Both the position numbers and the translations under genes were made by a program. Shown here piece by piece: positions 53,158 through 63,989 of a DNA stretch of 64,000 nt. Location of the stretch: NCBI RefSeq assembly GCF_918698095.1, contig NZ_CAKKLY010000016.1, positions 1 through 64,000 on the forward strand. The letters run 5' to 3'. Numbering within the stretch: the first letter of the stretch is position 1; every line of letters starts with the position of its first letter. The notes under the pieces were generated by a model. It worked only from the letters and a program-made list of their open reading frames with translations. It had not been told where the DNA came from and did no database searches. The DNA is from Arthrobacter sp. Bi83 (GTDB lineage: Bacteria > Actinomycetota > Actinomycetes > Actinomycetales > Micrococcaceae).

Positions 53158-53364
53158 TCAGAGTGCCGGGTCGGGTGAGCCTGCGATCCTGTTGTGGTTT
53201 TGCATCAGGTGGAGCTGCAGCTTCGCTTCAGCTTCCCGCCGCCGCCGAGCCTGCTCGCGCATCTTCCGCGTCGCCTCGGAGCCTTCGGGATGGAATAGTC
53301 CGGCCGTTCTATTACGGGGAGCGCCACCGCCGGAGGGTGCCGCCGCCATAAGTTCTTCGCTCAT
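53158..53364 (-). CDS. Small charged hypothetical protein
   Basis: A 68-residue frame with a strongly helical basic/acidic C-terminal half (EATRKMREQARRRREAEAKL) and a Gly/Pro-rich start. It lies alone between a terminator and the glyoxylate promoter. No family is recognised; it could be a real small protein or chance. Confidence 0.4.
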   Translation of the reverse strand: MSEELMAAAPSGGGAPRNRTAGLFHPEGSEATRKMREQARRRREAEAKLQLHLMQNHNRIAGSPDPAL

Positions 53365-53580
53365 GCCCGTATCGTCACACGCCCGCGCCCGGCCCGGAAG
53401 AGCCGTGACCGTAGTGTGACCGGATCGGAATCAATAAGGGCCGGCGGCGCTTGGGAAGGCACCCCGGCTCACCGGGGCTCTGCCGTCGGCCCCACAACAA
53501 TTCTAGAAGCGAATCGGCTGTTCAAACAGGGGTTCCGCAGTGCCGTCTCCGGCATCAGCCTGCCGGACGGTCCGCAACGG

Positions 53581-53645
53581 TTGACGCCGGCACCCGCCCC
53601 GTCCTACACTTTTCATACAGCAGAATATAACTTCCACAATACGAA
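53581..53645 (+). promoter_or_regulatory. Promoter and tandem operators of the glyoxylate operon
   Basis: TTGACG (53581-53586), 18 bases, TACACT (53605-53610) form a sigma-70-like promoter. Immediately after, two words of the form TTC-N8-GAA occur at 53612-53625 and 53632-53645, exactly 20 bases apart, so on the same face of the helix. Such sites suit an IclR-type repressor (AllR-like) known to control gcl-hyi-glxR operons; the regulator gene is not in view. Confidence 0.55.
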
Positions 53646-53710
53646 ATAGCCGAGGAAGCCAGCACTGCTCAGCAAAGACGCCACCACCGGACCCGCAAGG
53701 AACAAAGACA

Positions 53711-54511
53711 ATGACGTACACCGTGAACTGCTCCATCCTGCTGACGGAACTGCCGCTCTTGGAGCGCCCCGCCGCGGCGAAGGCTGCCGGCTTCGACGCC
53801 GTCGAATTCTGGTGGCCCTTTGACACCTCTGTCCCCGCCGACGCCCAGGTCACCGAGTTCGAGAACGCCATCAACGACGCCGGCGTGCAGCTCACGGGCC
53901 TGAACTTCAACGCCGGCAACATGCCCGGCGGCGACCGCGGCCTCACCTCCTGGCCAGCACGATCCCGCGAGTTCCAGGACAACATCGACGTTGTAGCCGG
54001 CATCGGCGAGCGCCTCGGCTGCAAGGCCTTCAACGCCCTCTACGGCAACCGCATCGACGGCGAATCGCCCGAAAAGCAGGACGCCATCGGCGCCGAAAAC
54101 CTCGCAACGGCGGCTGCCGGCGTCGCCCGCATCGGCGGCACCGTCCTCCTCGAACCGGTCAGCGGCGCCCCCAAGTACCCGCTCCTCGCCGCCGCAGACG
54201 CCCTTCGGGTGATCAGCCGGGTCCGGGAAGAATCCGGCGCCGAGAACATTAAGCTCCTCGCCGACTTCTACCACCTGGCCGTCAACGGGGACGACGTCGA
54301 CGCCGTCATCGAAAAGCACGCCAAGGACTTCGGCCACATCCAGATCGCCGACAACCCCGGCCGCGGGGCTCCCGGAACCGGGCAGCTCCCCCTCGGCGAA
54401 TGGATCGCCCGCAGCCGCGAACTCGGCTACGAGGGCTACATCGGTCTCGAATATAAGGAACCGGCGGAAACAGCCTTTAGCTGGGCCATCCGCCAGCACG
54501 CTTCCAACTAG
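53711..54511 (+). CDS. hyi: Hydroxypyruvate isomerase
   Basis: A 266-residue TIM-barrel enzyme that interconverts hydroxypyruvate and tartronate semialdehyde. VNCSILLTELPLLERP at the start, FDAVEFWWPF near residue 31, LNFNAGNMPGGDRGL near 65, and metal/acid ligands in LLEPVS, LLADFYHL, GHIQIADNPGRG and GLEYKE match Hyi closely in order and length (E. coli Hyi is 258). AAGGA precedes the ATG. It is the first gene of the glyoxylate operon. Confidence 0.95.
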   Translation: MTYTVNCSILLTELPLLERPAAAKAAGFDAVEFWWPFDTSVPADAQVTEFENAINDAGVQLTGLNFNAGNMPGGDRGLTSWPARSREFQDNIDVVAGIGERLGCKAFNALYGNRIDGESPEKQDAIGAENLATAAAGVARIGGTVLLEPVSGAPKYPLLAAADALRVISRVREESGAENIKLLADFYHLAVNGDDVDAVIEKHAKDFGHIQIADNPGRGAPGTGQLPLGEWIARSRELGYEGYIGLEYKEPAETAFSWAIRQHASN

Positions 54512-54565
54512 GTCCCGACAGGCTCGGCCACCAGAACCACCACAGACTTCAGAAAGAGAACCATC

Positions 54566-55444
54566 ATGAGCAACGTTGCAGTCATCGGACTCGGAATCAT
54601 GGGCCTCCCCATGGCCATCAACCTCGTCAAGGCCGGCCACGCGGTCACCGGTTTCAACCGCAGCCAGGACAAGATCGACAAGCTCGTCTCCGAGGGCGGC
54701 AAGGGTGCCACGAGCATCGCGGACGCCGTCAAGGACGCCGATGTCGTCATCACCATGGTCCCGGACTCCCCCGATGTTGAGGGTGTCGTCAGCGGCAAGG
54801 ACGGCATCTTCGCCAACGCGAAGAAGGGCACCCTGTGGATCGACGCTTCCAGCATCCGCCCGGACGTTGCCAAGCGCCTCTCCGAGGACGCGGTCGCAGC
54901 AGGCATCCGCCCGCTCGACGCCCCGGTCTCCGGCGGCGAGCAGGGTGCCATCGACGCCGCCCTGTCCATCATGGTGGGCGGCGACGCGGCCGACTTCGAC
55001 GCAGCACAGGACGTCCTCAACGCCGTCGGCAAGACCATCGTCCACGTCGGCCCCGCCGGCTCCGGCCAGACCGTCAAGGCAGCCAACCAGCTGATCGTGG
55101 CCGTCAACATCGAAGTCCTCGGCGAGGCCATCGCCTTCCTTGAGGCCTACGGCGTGGACACCGATGCAGCACTCAAGGTCCTTGGCGGCGGTCTGGCCGG
55201 CTCCAAGGTCCTGGACCAGAAGGGCCAGAAGATGCTGGACCGCAACTTCGACCCCGGCTTCCGCCTTGCCCTCCACCACAAGGACCTCGGCATCGTCACC
55301 TCCGCCGCCCGCGAAGCCAACGTCGCCGTTCCCCTTGGCGCCGTCGTCGCACAGCTCGTTGCCGCCACCGTCAACCAGGGCGACGGCGGACTCGATCACT
55401 CAGGCCTCTTCAAGCAGGTCCTGCAGCTCAGCGGCCGGAAGTAA
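54566..55444 (+). CDS. glxR: 2-Hydroxy-3-oxopropionate reductase (tartronate semialdehyde reductase)
   Basis: A 292-residue beta-hydroxyacid dehydrogenase that reduces tartronate semialdehyde to D-glycerate with NAD(P)H. The Rossmann motif is IGLGIMGLPMA (residues 6-16). DAPVSGGEQGA near 117, GSGQTVKAANQLIV with the catalytic Lys near 170, and the C-terminal DLGIVTSAARE are family signatures. It lies between hyi and gcl, the order typical of the pathway. Confidence 0.94.
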   Translation: MSNVAVIGLGIMGLPMAINLVKAGHAVTGFNRSQDKIDKLVSEGGKGATSIADAVKDADVVITMVPDSPDVEGVVSGKDGIFANAKKGTLWIDASSIRPDVAKRLSEDAVAAGIRPLDAPVSGGEQGAIDAALSIMVGGDAADFDAAQDVLNAVGKTIVHVGPAGSGQTVKAANQLIVAVNIEVLGEAIAFLEAYGVDTDAALKVLGGGLAGSKVLDQKGQKMLDRNFDPGFRLALHHKDLGIVTSAAREANVAVPLGAVVAQLVAATVNQGDGGLDHSGLFKQVLQLSGRK

Positions 55445-55595
55445 CCCAGGCCGCCAGTAGGCCAGCCGCCCACAGGGCGGACTTAGCAAGCAAAACCGGG
55501 CAACCGCCGTCGTGCATCAACGACGGCGGCTCCCTAAACACACCCAAAAATTCAGCCCACAGCGGGCAAACCCACAGACTTTCAAGGAGCACACC

Positions 55596-57386
<1,791 letters not shown>

Positions 57387-57421
57387 GCCGCGGCGCTCAA
57401 CACTAAAAGACAGGCACTGCA

Positions 57422-58681
57422 ATGCGCATAGTGATCGCGCCGGACAAGTTCAAGGGCTCGCTCTCCGCCCCGGACGTCGCCCGGCACCTGGAAAGGGGGC
57501 TGCAGGCGGGCTTCCGCATCGCGGGGCAGGGTCCCCTTGAGGTACTCCGGATTCCCGTGGCCGACGGCGGCGAGGGCACCTTGGACGCCGCCGTCGGCTC
57601 CGGCTTCACCCGCCGCAGCGCCGTTGTCAGCGGCCCCACCGGGCAGCCGCTGACTGCCGAGTTTGCGGTCCGCGGACGGGAGGCCGTCATCGAGATGGCC
57701 GCGGCCTCCGGGCTCGCGGTCCTCCCCGATGGCGCTGGAGGAACCGGCGGCAAGGCCAATGGCGCTGGAGGGACCGGCGGCCAGCCGGATTCCGCCAGCG
57801 CCAAGGCCGCCACGAGCCTCGGCACCGGCGAACTCATCCGGTCCGCCCTGGACGCCGGCTGCCGGCAGATCATTTTGGGCGTCGGCGGCAGCGCCAACAC
57901 CGACGGCGGAGCGGGGGTCCTGCAGGGCCTCGGCGCCATACTGTTCGACGCCGACGGCAACGAACTCCCGCTTGGCGGTGCCGCACTGGCGGACCTGGCG
58001 AGCATCGACTTCTCCGGCTTCGACGCACGCCTGGACGAGACCCGTTTCGTCCTGGCCAGCGATGTGGACAACCCCCTGCTGGGTGCGGAAGGTGCCGCTG
58101 CGATCTTCGGACCGCAGAAGGGCGCCACCCCTGCCGATGTGGCAACACTGGACAGCGCCCTGGCCAACTTCGTCCGCGTCCTCGCCCGGGAAATCGGCCC
58201 GCGCGCACTGAAAGCCGCGGACGCGCCGGGGGCCGGAGCGGCCGGCGGCGTTGGCTACGCGGCCATAGCGGCCCTGGCCGCGACGCGCAGGCCGGGCATC
58301 GACGTCGTGCTTGAATTCACTGAACTGGCCGCCCGGTTGGCCGGCGCCGACTTGGTGATCACCGGCGAAGGCAGTCTGGACGAGCAAAGCCTGCTGGGCA
58401 AGACGCCCATGGGCGTGGCCCGCGCCGCCGCTGCCGCCGGCGCGCCGGTGGTCGCCGTCTGCGGCCGCACCACGCTGACCGCAGAACAGCAGCAGGAATC
58501 CGGCTTCCGGCAGGTCTACCCACTGACCGCGCTGGAGGCCAAGGTAGAAATATGTATAGCCCAAGCAGGACCCCTGCTTGAACAATTGGGACAGCGCATC
58601 GGCGCGGAGCTGGCGAACCCGGTCCCCGCCGCCACCGCCACGGCGAACAGCGCCCGCACAAAGGAGCCCCTCAATGTCTGA
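57422..58681 (+). CDS. glxK: Glycerate kinase (second copy, with linker duplication)
   Basis: A 419-residue glycerate 2-kinase family enzyme. [68 protein letters not shown] and [13 protein letters not shown] are in order. It is ~30 residues longer than usual because of a Gly-rich insertion (residues ~102-124) encoded by a near-perfect 30-base tandem repeat of GGCGCTGGAGG(A/G)ACCGGCGGC. It finishes the pathway from glyoxylate to phosphoglycerate. It overlaps allB by 8 bases and differs from the shorter kinase at 30470. Confidence 0.95.
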   Translation: MRIVIAPDKFKGSLSAPDVARHLERGLQAGFRIAGQGPLEVLRIPVADGGEGTLDAAVGSGFTRRSAVVSGPTGQPLTAEFAVRGREAVIEMAAASGLAVLPDGAGGTGGKANGAGGTGGQPDSASAKAATSLGTGELIRSALDAGCRQIILGVGGSANTDGGAGVLQGLGAILFDADGNELPLGGAALADLASIDFSGFDARLDETRFVLASDVDNPLLGAEGAAAIFGPQKGATPADVATLDSALANFVRVLAREIGPRALKAADAPGAGAAGGVGYAAIAALAATRRPGIDVVLEFTELAARLAGADLVITGEGSLDEQSLLGKTPMGVARAAAAAGAPVVAVCGRTTLTAEQQQESGFRQVYPLTALEAKVEICIAQAGPLLEQLGQRIGAELANPVPAATATANSARTKEPLNV

Positions 58682-60017
58682 AGAAAGCTTTGACCTCGTC
58701 ATCCGGGGCCAGCGGGTCCTCACCACCGCCGGCATCGCCGCGCGTGAGATGGGCGTGCGGGGCGGCAAGATCGTCGCCCTCGAACCGTTCGGCAACGGCC
58801 TGTCCGGCCGGGAGATCATCGAACTCGCCGACGACGAAACCCTCATTCCCGGCCTCGTGGACACCCACGTCCACGTCAACGAGCCCGGCCGCACCGAATG
58901 GGAGGGCTTCGCGTCCGCCACCCGCGCGGCCGCGGCCGGCGGCGTGACCACCATCATCGACATGCCGCTGAACAGCATCCCGCCCACCACCACGGTGGAG
59001 GGCCTCAAGCTCAAGCGCGAAGTGGCCGAGGACCAGGCGTTTGTCGACGTCGGGTTCTGGGGCGGCGCCGTGCCCGGGAACAAGGCGGACCTGCGCCCGC
59101 TCCATGACGAGGGCGTGTTCGGCTTCAAGTGCTTCCTGCTGCACTCCGGCGTGGACGAGTTCCCGCATCTGGAGGCGGATGAGATGGAGGAGGACATGGC
59201 CGAACTCAAGTCCTTCGATTCGCTCATGATCGTCCATGCCGAAGACTCGCACGCCATTGACCGCGCACCGCATCCGGGCGGCGACCACTACTCCACGTTC
59301 CTGGCGTCCCGCCCCCGCGGTGCCGAGAACAAGGCCATCGCCGAGGTCATCGAGCGGGCCCGCTGGACCGGCGCCCGCGCGCACATCCTGCACCTCTCCT
59401 CCTCGGACGCGCTGCCCATGATCGCAAGCGCAAAGCGCGACGGCATCCACCTCACCGTGGAGACGTGCCCGCACTACCTCACGCTCATGGCCGAGGAGAT
59501 CCCCGACGGCGCCACCGCCTACAAGTGCTGCCCGCCCATCCGCGAAGCCTCCAACCGCGAGCTGCTCTGGAAGGGCCTGCAGGACGGCACCATCGACTGC
59601 ATCGTCTCTGACCACTCGCCTTCGACGCTTGACCTGAAGGACCTGGAAAACGGCGACTTCGCCGTGGCCTGGGGCGGCGTCTCCTCGCTGCAGCTGGGCC
59701 TGTCGCTGATCTGGACCGAGGCGCGGCACCGCGGCATCCCGCTGGAGCAGGTGGTGTCCTGGATGGCCGAAAAGCCGGCAGCCCTGGCGCGGCTGTCCAA
59801 CAAGGGCCAGCTCGCCCTCGGTTACGACGCCGACTTCTCCGTCTTCGCCCCCGACGAGGCGTTCGTGGTGGACGTCTCCAAGCTCAAGCACAAGAACCCC
59901 ATCACCCCGTACGACGGCAAGGCCCTCTCCGGTGTTGTCCGCAAGACGTTCCTGCGCGGCAGCGTGGTGGACGGCCAGACGCCCAGCGGCAAACTGATCC
60001 GCCGCGGCGGCGTCTGA
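58674..60017 (+). CDS. allB: Allantoinase (dihydroorotase-like amidohydrolase)
   Basis: A 447-residue metal-dependent amidohydrolase opening allantoin to allantoate. The HxH metal motif is in [17 protein letters not shown] (residues ~62-78), the carboxylated Lys in [11 protein letters not shown] near 152, then [18 protein letters not shown] and the final Asp in VSDHSPS near residue 315. [13 protein letters not shown] is typical of allantoinase rather than dihydropyrimidinase. It overlaps glxK, linking purine breakdown to glycerate formation. Confidence 0.93.
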   Translation: MSEESFDLVIRGQRVLTTAGIAAREMGVRGGKIVALEPFGNGLSGREIIELADDETLIPGLVDTHVHVNEPGRTEWEGFASATRAAAAGGVTTIIDMPLNSIPPTTTVEGLKLKREVAEDQAFVDVGFWGGAVPGNKADLRPLHDEGVFGFKCFLLHSGVDEFPHLEADEMEEDMAELKSFDSLMIVHAEDSHAIDRAPHPGGDHYSTFLASRPRGAENKAIAEVIERARWTGARAHILHLSSSDALPMIASAKRDGIHLTVETCPHYLTLMAEEIPDGATAYKCCPPIREASNRELLWKGLQDGTIDCIVSDHSPSTLDLKDLENGDFAVAWGGVSSLQLGLSLIWTEARHRGIPLEQVVSWMAEKPAALARLSNKGQLALGYDADFSVFAPDEAFVVDVSKLKHKNPITPYDGKALSGVVRKTFLRGSVVDGQTPSGKLIRRGGV

Positions 60018-60028
60018 GGCGTTCCGTC

Positions 60029-60772
60029 ATGGCCGTCCATGCCCATACGCCGCGCGGGAACCCGGCCGGTGGCAGCGTCGGCGGGCGCCCGCACCTCACT
60101 GCCGTCCCGGACCGGAACTCAGGCGCGCCCGGGTTCAAGGCGCGGGGCTTGGCCGTCTGGGTAACCGCCGGGCCCGGGCAGGACATTGATGAGGCTGTTC
60201 TCACCCGCGCCGCCGAGCTGGTGCTCGCGCGTGCCCTGAAGATTGCTCCGGAGGCGGAAGTCCACTGGCCTGCCGCCGGAGCTGCAACGTCCGCCGCCGG
60301 TTCGTTCCCGTCCGGGAAGCCCCCAGGGGAGGGGGCACCCCACGGGACGCCCGACGGCGGCACTCCCGCGCCGTTGTCGTCCTCCCCGGAGGACTCCCCG
60401 CAACTGGACGACGGCGGCGCACCCCACCTCCCGCCGTCGGGCGGCCCCGTCAGCCGGGTCGCCGTGGACCTCGCGAAAGGCGAGGTGCTGCTGGACGGCA
60501 GGCCGGTGCCGCTCACCGGCGTCGAGTTCAAGCTGCTGCGCTACCTCGTGGAAAACTGCTCGCGGGCCATCGGCCGCGAGGAGCTGCGGGTGTTCCTGGA
60601 ATCGTTCGACAGCCCCGGGGCGGCCACCCGCTCCATCGACGTCTACGTGGGCCGGGTGCGGCGCAAACTGCGCGGCGGCCGGCACGCGATCGCCACGGTG
60701 CGGGGCGGCGGCTACCAGTTCATCCCCGGCCCGGGCGCCACCGTCCGCGGCCCGGCGGAATACAGTATCTAG
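60029..60772 (+). CDS. Winged-helix regulator (OmpR/PhoB-type DNA-binding domain, no receiver)
   Basis: A 247-residue protein. The C-terminal ~95 residues are a Trans_reg_C winged helix: DGRPVPLTGVEFKLLRYLVE, SRAIGREELRVFLE, SIDVYVGRVRRKL and IATVRGGGYQFI. The N-terminal part has a short alpha/beta stretch (KARGLAVWVTAGPGQDIDEAVLTRAAEL) and a ~70-residue Gly/Pro/Ser linker, but no phospho-acceptor receiver. It follows allB by 11 bases and may be a ligand- or partner-driven regulator. The effector is unknown. Confidence 0.88.
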   Translation: MAVHAHTPRGNPAGGSVGGRPHLTAVPDRNSGAPGFKARGLAVWVTAGPGQDIDEAVLTRAAELVLARALKIAPEAEVHWPAAGAATSAAGSFPSGKPPGEGAPHGTPDGGTPAPLSSSPEDSPQLDDGGAPHLPPSGGPVSRVAVDLAKGEVLLDGRPVPLTGVEFKLLRYLVENCSRAIGREELRVFLESFDSPGAATRSIDVYVGRVRRKLRGGRHAIATVRGGGYQFIPGPGATVRGPAEYSI

Positions 60773-60846
60773 CTAGGCTGTTATCCAATTCAGCCCTTGA
60801 TTCTTCCACCAGCTTTTGTTTCGCAAGATCCATCCGAAGGAATGCC

Positions 60847-61326
60847 ATGAGCCCCAAACTGACCACCAAGCTCCAGCCCGGAACCCAGGCCCCGGACTTC
60901 ACCCTGCCGGACGCTGAAGGCAAGCAGACCTCGCTGGCCGATTACCGGGGCAAGAACGTCATCGTGTACTTCTACCCCGAGGCGGCCACCCCCGGCTGCA
61001 CCACCGAGGCCTGCGACTTCCGCGACAACCTGGCCACCTTCCAGGGCTCCGGCTACGAGGTCCTGGGCGTCTCCCCCGACGCCCCGGACAAGCTGTCCCA
61101 CTTCACCGGCGACTTCGCCCTGACCTTCCCGCTGCTGGCCGACGAGGACCACTCCGTCGCACTGGCCTACGGCGCCTGGGGCGAGAAGCTCGTGGACGGG
61201 GAGGTCCGCGAGGGCATCGTCCGCTCCACCGTGGTTCTTGATCCCGAGGGCAAGGTGCGCCTCGCCCAGTACCAGGTCAAGGCCCAGGGCCACGTCCAGG
61301 CGCTGAAGGAATCTCTGGGCGTCTAA
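60847..61326 (+). CDS. bcp: Thioredoxin-dependent thiol peroxidase (peroxiredoxin Q)
   Basis: A 159-residue peroxiredoxin of normal length. The peroxidatic Cys is in FYPEAATPGCTTEACDFRD near residue 45, with the resolving Cys five residues on (GCTTEAC). The usual motif is GCTxEA after YFYPKxxTPG; here Glu replaces the Lys. It removes hydroperoxides at the expense of thioredoxin. AAGGA precedes the ATG. It is probably independent of the allantoin operon. Confidence 0.95.
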   Translation: MSPKLTTKLQPGTQAPDFTLPDAEGKQTSLADYRGKNVIVYFYPEAATPGCTTEACDFRDNLATFQGSGYEVLGVSPDAPDKLSHFTGDFALTFPLLADEDHSVALAYGAWGEKLVDGEVREGIVRSTVVLDPEGKVRLAQYQVKAQGHVQALKESLGV

Positions 61327-61512
61327 ACGCTCTCTCACCTCCTGCACGTTCCAGGCCGACGCTCTCTCACCTCCTGCACGTTCCAGGCCGACGCTCTCTC
61401 ACCTCCTGCAACAAAAACCGGAACGCTCTCTCATCTGGTGAGAGAGCGTTCCGGTTTAAGCGACGGGTGGTGACAGAGCGTTCCGGTTTAAGCGACGGGT
61501 GGTGAGAGAGGG
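61327..61512. repeat. 32-nt-period array of an ACGCTCTCTCACC core with inversion
   Basis: The core ACGCTCTCTCACC (or TC) occurs at 61327, 61359, 61391 and 61423, each exactly 32 bases apart. Its inverse GGTGAGAGAGCGT follows at 61437, 61469 (one change) and 61501 (degenerate), also 32 apart. The two left units are identical over 32 bases. At the centre, 61415-61433 and 61439-61457 form a perfect 19-bp stem with a TCTGG loop, which would act as a bidirectional terminator for bcp and the converging deacetylase gene. Confidence 0.88.
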
Positions 61513-61531
61513 CTGCCTGGGCTCAGCCGTG

Positions 61532-62488
61532 TTACGGACCGGCGGTCAGCTCCGGCTGCCTGACCTGCGCCGGGGTGAAGCGGGCGCCGGCGTCGGGAAA
61601 GCCCGGAACCGCAATGCGCGCGTGGCTATGGACTTCAGTCACGGTGTCCCGCGTGTGCTCGGCGATTTTGGCCATGGTGGTGACCCACATCCCGTCCATG
61701 GCTTTGACTCGGTTGATCAGCTGCTCCAAGGCCACCGCCTTTGAGGGCCGGCCGGAGATGAACGGATGGTTCGTCAGCACGAAACAGCTCCCGGCCGCAT
61801 GGTGTGCCTCTGCCTCCAGCGTCCACATTTCGAGGACCTTGGCGGGGCTTTCAATGACTCCGCTGCCGGTCACCCCCGGATAGAAGGCGTACTGCTCCCA
61901 GTCGTCCAGTGCCCAGTCAACAGGTATTTCGACCAGATCCCTGGAGTCGCCGTCGGCGACGCTGAAGCGGTACGGTGCGTCGCCGTCGAGCAGGCTTGAG
62001 TCGTAGAGGAAGCCGCGGTCAGCCAGGAGAGCCGGCGAGTGCCAGTTCAGCTCCCACCAGGGAGCGCGGTAGCCGACCGGCCGCACGCCCGCAACGTTGG
62101 CCAGTGCTTCCAGCCCGCGGTCGATGTACCGCGCCTCGGTGTCGGCGTCGATGCCCTGCATGGGTTCGTGGAGGTAGCCGTGGTGGGCGATCTCATGTCC
62201 TGCATCCGCGATCCGGCGCACCACGTCGGGGTAGCTTTCCGCGGTAAAACCCGGGATGAAGAACGTGGCCTGGATGTCCTGCCGTTCGAGGATCTGCAAC
62301 AGCCTGGGGACCGCAACCTTGGGCCCGTACGACTGGTGCGTCATGAGCGACATCCGGCGCGTGCTGGCGGGGTCATGGGCAATGGTGCACGATTCGGCGT
62401 CGACGTCGAACGTGAACGAGGCGGCTGCCCGGTACCCTTCGGGCCAGGTGATGGGATGGGCGGAGTCTGCGAAGGCAGGGAATTCCAT
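61532..62488 (-). CDS. Polysaccharide deacetylase-family hydrolase (PuuE/allantoinase-like)
   Basis: A 318-residue NodB-fold hydrolase without a signal peptide. FTFDVDAES near residue 25 gives the first Asp, IAHHGYLHEPM near 98 the metal His pair, and GYRAPWWE near 140 the conserved Arg; LTNHPFISGRPSKA closes the barrel. Cytosolic members near purine genes act as metal-independent allantoinases (PuuE) or ureide hydrolases. Neighbours here are an NCS1 permease and, across the repeat array, allB. It shares an operon with the permease (13-base gap). Confidence 0.87.
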   Translation of the reverse strand: MEFPAFADSAHPITWPEGYRAAASFTFDVDAESCTIAHDPASTRRMSLMTHQSYGPKVAVPRLLQILERQDIQATFFIPGFTAESYPDVVRRIADAGHEIAHHGYLHEPMQGIDADTEARYIDRGLEALANVAGVRPVGYRAPWWELNWHSPALLADRGFLYDSSLLDGDAPYRFSVADGDSRDLVEIPVDWALDDWEQYAFYPGVTGSGVIESPAKVLEMWTLEAEAHHAAGSCFVLTNHPFISGRPSKAVALEQLINRVKAMDGMWVTTMAKIAEHTRDTVTEVHSHARIAVPGFPDAGARFTPAQVRQPELTAGP

Positions 62489-62501
62489 GGTCCGTTCCTT
62501 T

Positions 62502-63989
62502 CTAGAGGGCGGCAGTGGTTGTTGACGGGAGGGCTACTGTCTCCTGGACGGCTGCCGGGACCGGCTGCGATCCGGCGTCGGCCAGAAACCTGCGGTGGAC
62601 CCGGGGGCCAAGAACCGCGTAGCACGCGGCGCTGCTGAGGCCACCCGCGAGCCAGGACAGGTCCCAGCCGCCCAAGGCCACGGCGATGGGGCCCTGCATC
62701 ACCGGGATCAGCCCGTACATGAACAGCCAGGTGGCGAAGATGCCAACCAGGAGGGATACAACGCCGGCCCAGTTGATGCCGGGGAGCCGCCTGGTGCCCA
62801 CACTGTCGAACAGCCGTCCGCCGTCGGCTGGCCAGCGCTTCTCGATCCAGAAATAATGCACAAGCATGACGCCGCCCCAGGCAGCCACCCAGGCCACGAG
62901 CCCGATCAGCCATGCATCCAGGACAGAGGCGAAGTCCTCCTGGAAGATGAAGAATACGACGGCGGCCAGCGAGAAGACGCCGACGAACAGGTTCAGCTTG
63001 CGGCGGCTGATGGTGATGTCGAGCGCCTGAGTGGCGACGGAGAAGGTGTAGATGTTCAGGATGTTGGTGGCGATGGGCCCGTGCAGGACCATCAGGAGCA
63101 CCGGGAGCGCCATGACCCCGAAGTTCTGGACTATGAGCTTTCCGGGGTCGATCTCGCCGCTGTTGGTGGCGAGGCTGGCTCCCAGGATTCCGAGCCAGAC
63201 GACGGGGATGAACTGGCCGAGGACCGACGCGAGGTAGACCTTGCGCTTTGGCACTTCGGTGCTGACGAACCGGGAGTAGTCGGCGGCGTACGTGAACCAG
63301 GTGATCCCCCAGCCAATGCCGATCGCCGTCATGACCGCGCTCATCGCGGCGATCCGCTCCGAGCCTTCGAGGATATTGCCGGCCGGTCCTGCGTAGGACC
63401 AGTTGATCTTCATCCCGAACCAGGCGACGGCGGACATCACCGCGAGGATGATGATGGTTGGCGGTACGGTCCATTTTTCAAACGCGGCAATGGCCTTGTA
63501 GCCGAACCAGGCGATGGCCACCTGCGCTGCCATGATGGTGGTGGCGACGCCGATCTTCCATCCGTAGTTGTGGGCTGTCGGGTCGACCCAGCCGAGCGTC
63601 CCGAAGAGCGCCATCACGAGGTCCAGGATGATCCAGGTGTTCACTGCGCACCAGCCGATCACCAGCAGCGCCTGGATGGAGGCGGGCAAGTAGTTTCCGC
63701 GCCGGCCGAACGCCGCGCGGGCCAGCACCATGCCGGTGGCGCCGGTCTTCTGGCCGAGCAGTACAAAGCAACCGAACAGCAGCATTCCGATGAGGTTGCC
63801 CAAGACAAGGACAGTGACGGTGTCGGCAAAGCCGAGCCCGAGGTGGATGCCGAGGGCGCCGAGGACCCAGTTGATGGGTGCCAGGTTGGCGCCGGCCCAG
63901 ATCCAGAACTGTCCGGAGACTTTCCTGGTCCGCTGGGATTCCGGAATGGGCTGGAGCCAGGCTTCGACATCATTGTCGGCTGCCGGCAC
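62502..63989 (-). CDS. NCS1-family nucleobase/allantoin permease (5' end uncertain)
   Basis: A membrane protein of at least 495 residues with twelve predicted segments. Near the start, SGQFWIWAGANLAPINWVLG is the NCS1 signature, followed by GQKTGATGMVLARAAFGRRGNYLPA. It would import a purine-derived base or hydantoin such as allantoin, cytosine or uracil with Na+ or H+. The apparent start is GTG 63989, but the frame stays open to the window edge, so the gene may begin further upstream. It is first in an operon with the deacetylase. Confidence 0.9.
   Translation of the reverse strand: MPAADNDVEAWLQPIPESQRTRKVSGQFWIWAGANLAPINWVLGALGIHLGLGFADTVTVLVLGNLIGMLLFGCFVLLGQKTGATGMVLARAAFGRRGNYLPASIQALLVIGWCAVNTWIILDLVMALFGTLGWVDPTAHNYGWKIGVATTIMAAQVAIAWFGYKAIAAFEKWTVPPTIIILAVMSAVAWFGMKINWSYAGPAGNILEGSERIAAMSAVMTAIGIGWGITWFTYAADYSRFVSTEVPKRKVYLASVLGQFIPVVWLGILGASLATNSGEIDPGKLIVQNFGVMALPVLLMVLHGPIATNILNIYTFSVATQALDITISRRKLNLFVGVFSLAAVVFFIFQEDFASVLDAWLIGLVAWVAAWGGVMLVHYFWIEKRWPADGGRLFDSVGTRRLPGINWAGVVSLLVGIFATWLFMYGLIPVMQGPIAVALGGWDLSWLAGGLSSAACYAVLGPRVHRRFLADAGSQPVPAAVQETVALPSTTTAAL

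Noticed and set aside
53669-55399. 576-residue minus-strand open frame
   Set aside because: It is opposite hyi and glxR, both unmistakable; composition is that of a reverse-strand GC shadow.
61327-61512. CRISPR array
   Set aside because: The units are contiguous 32-base repeats without unique spacers and with an orientation switch, and no cas genes are near.
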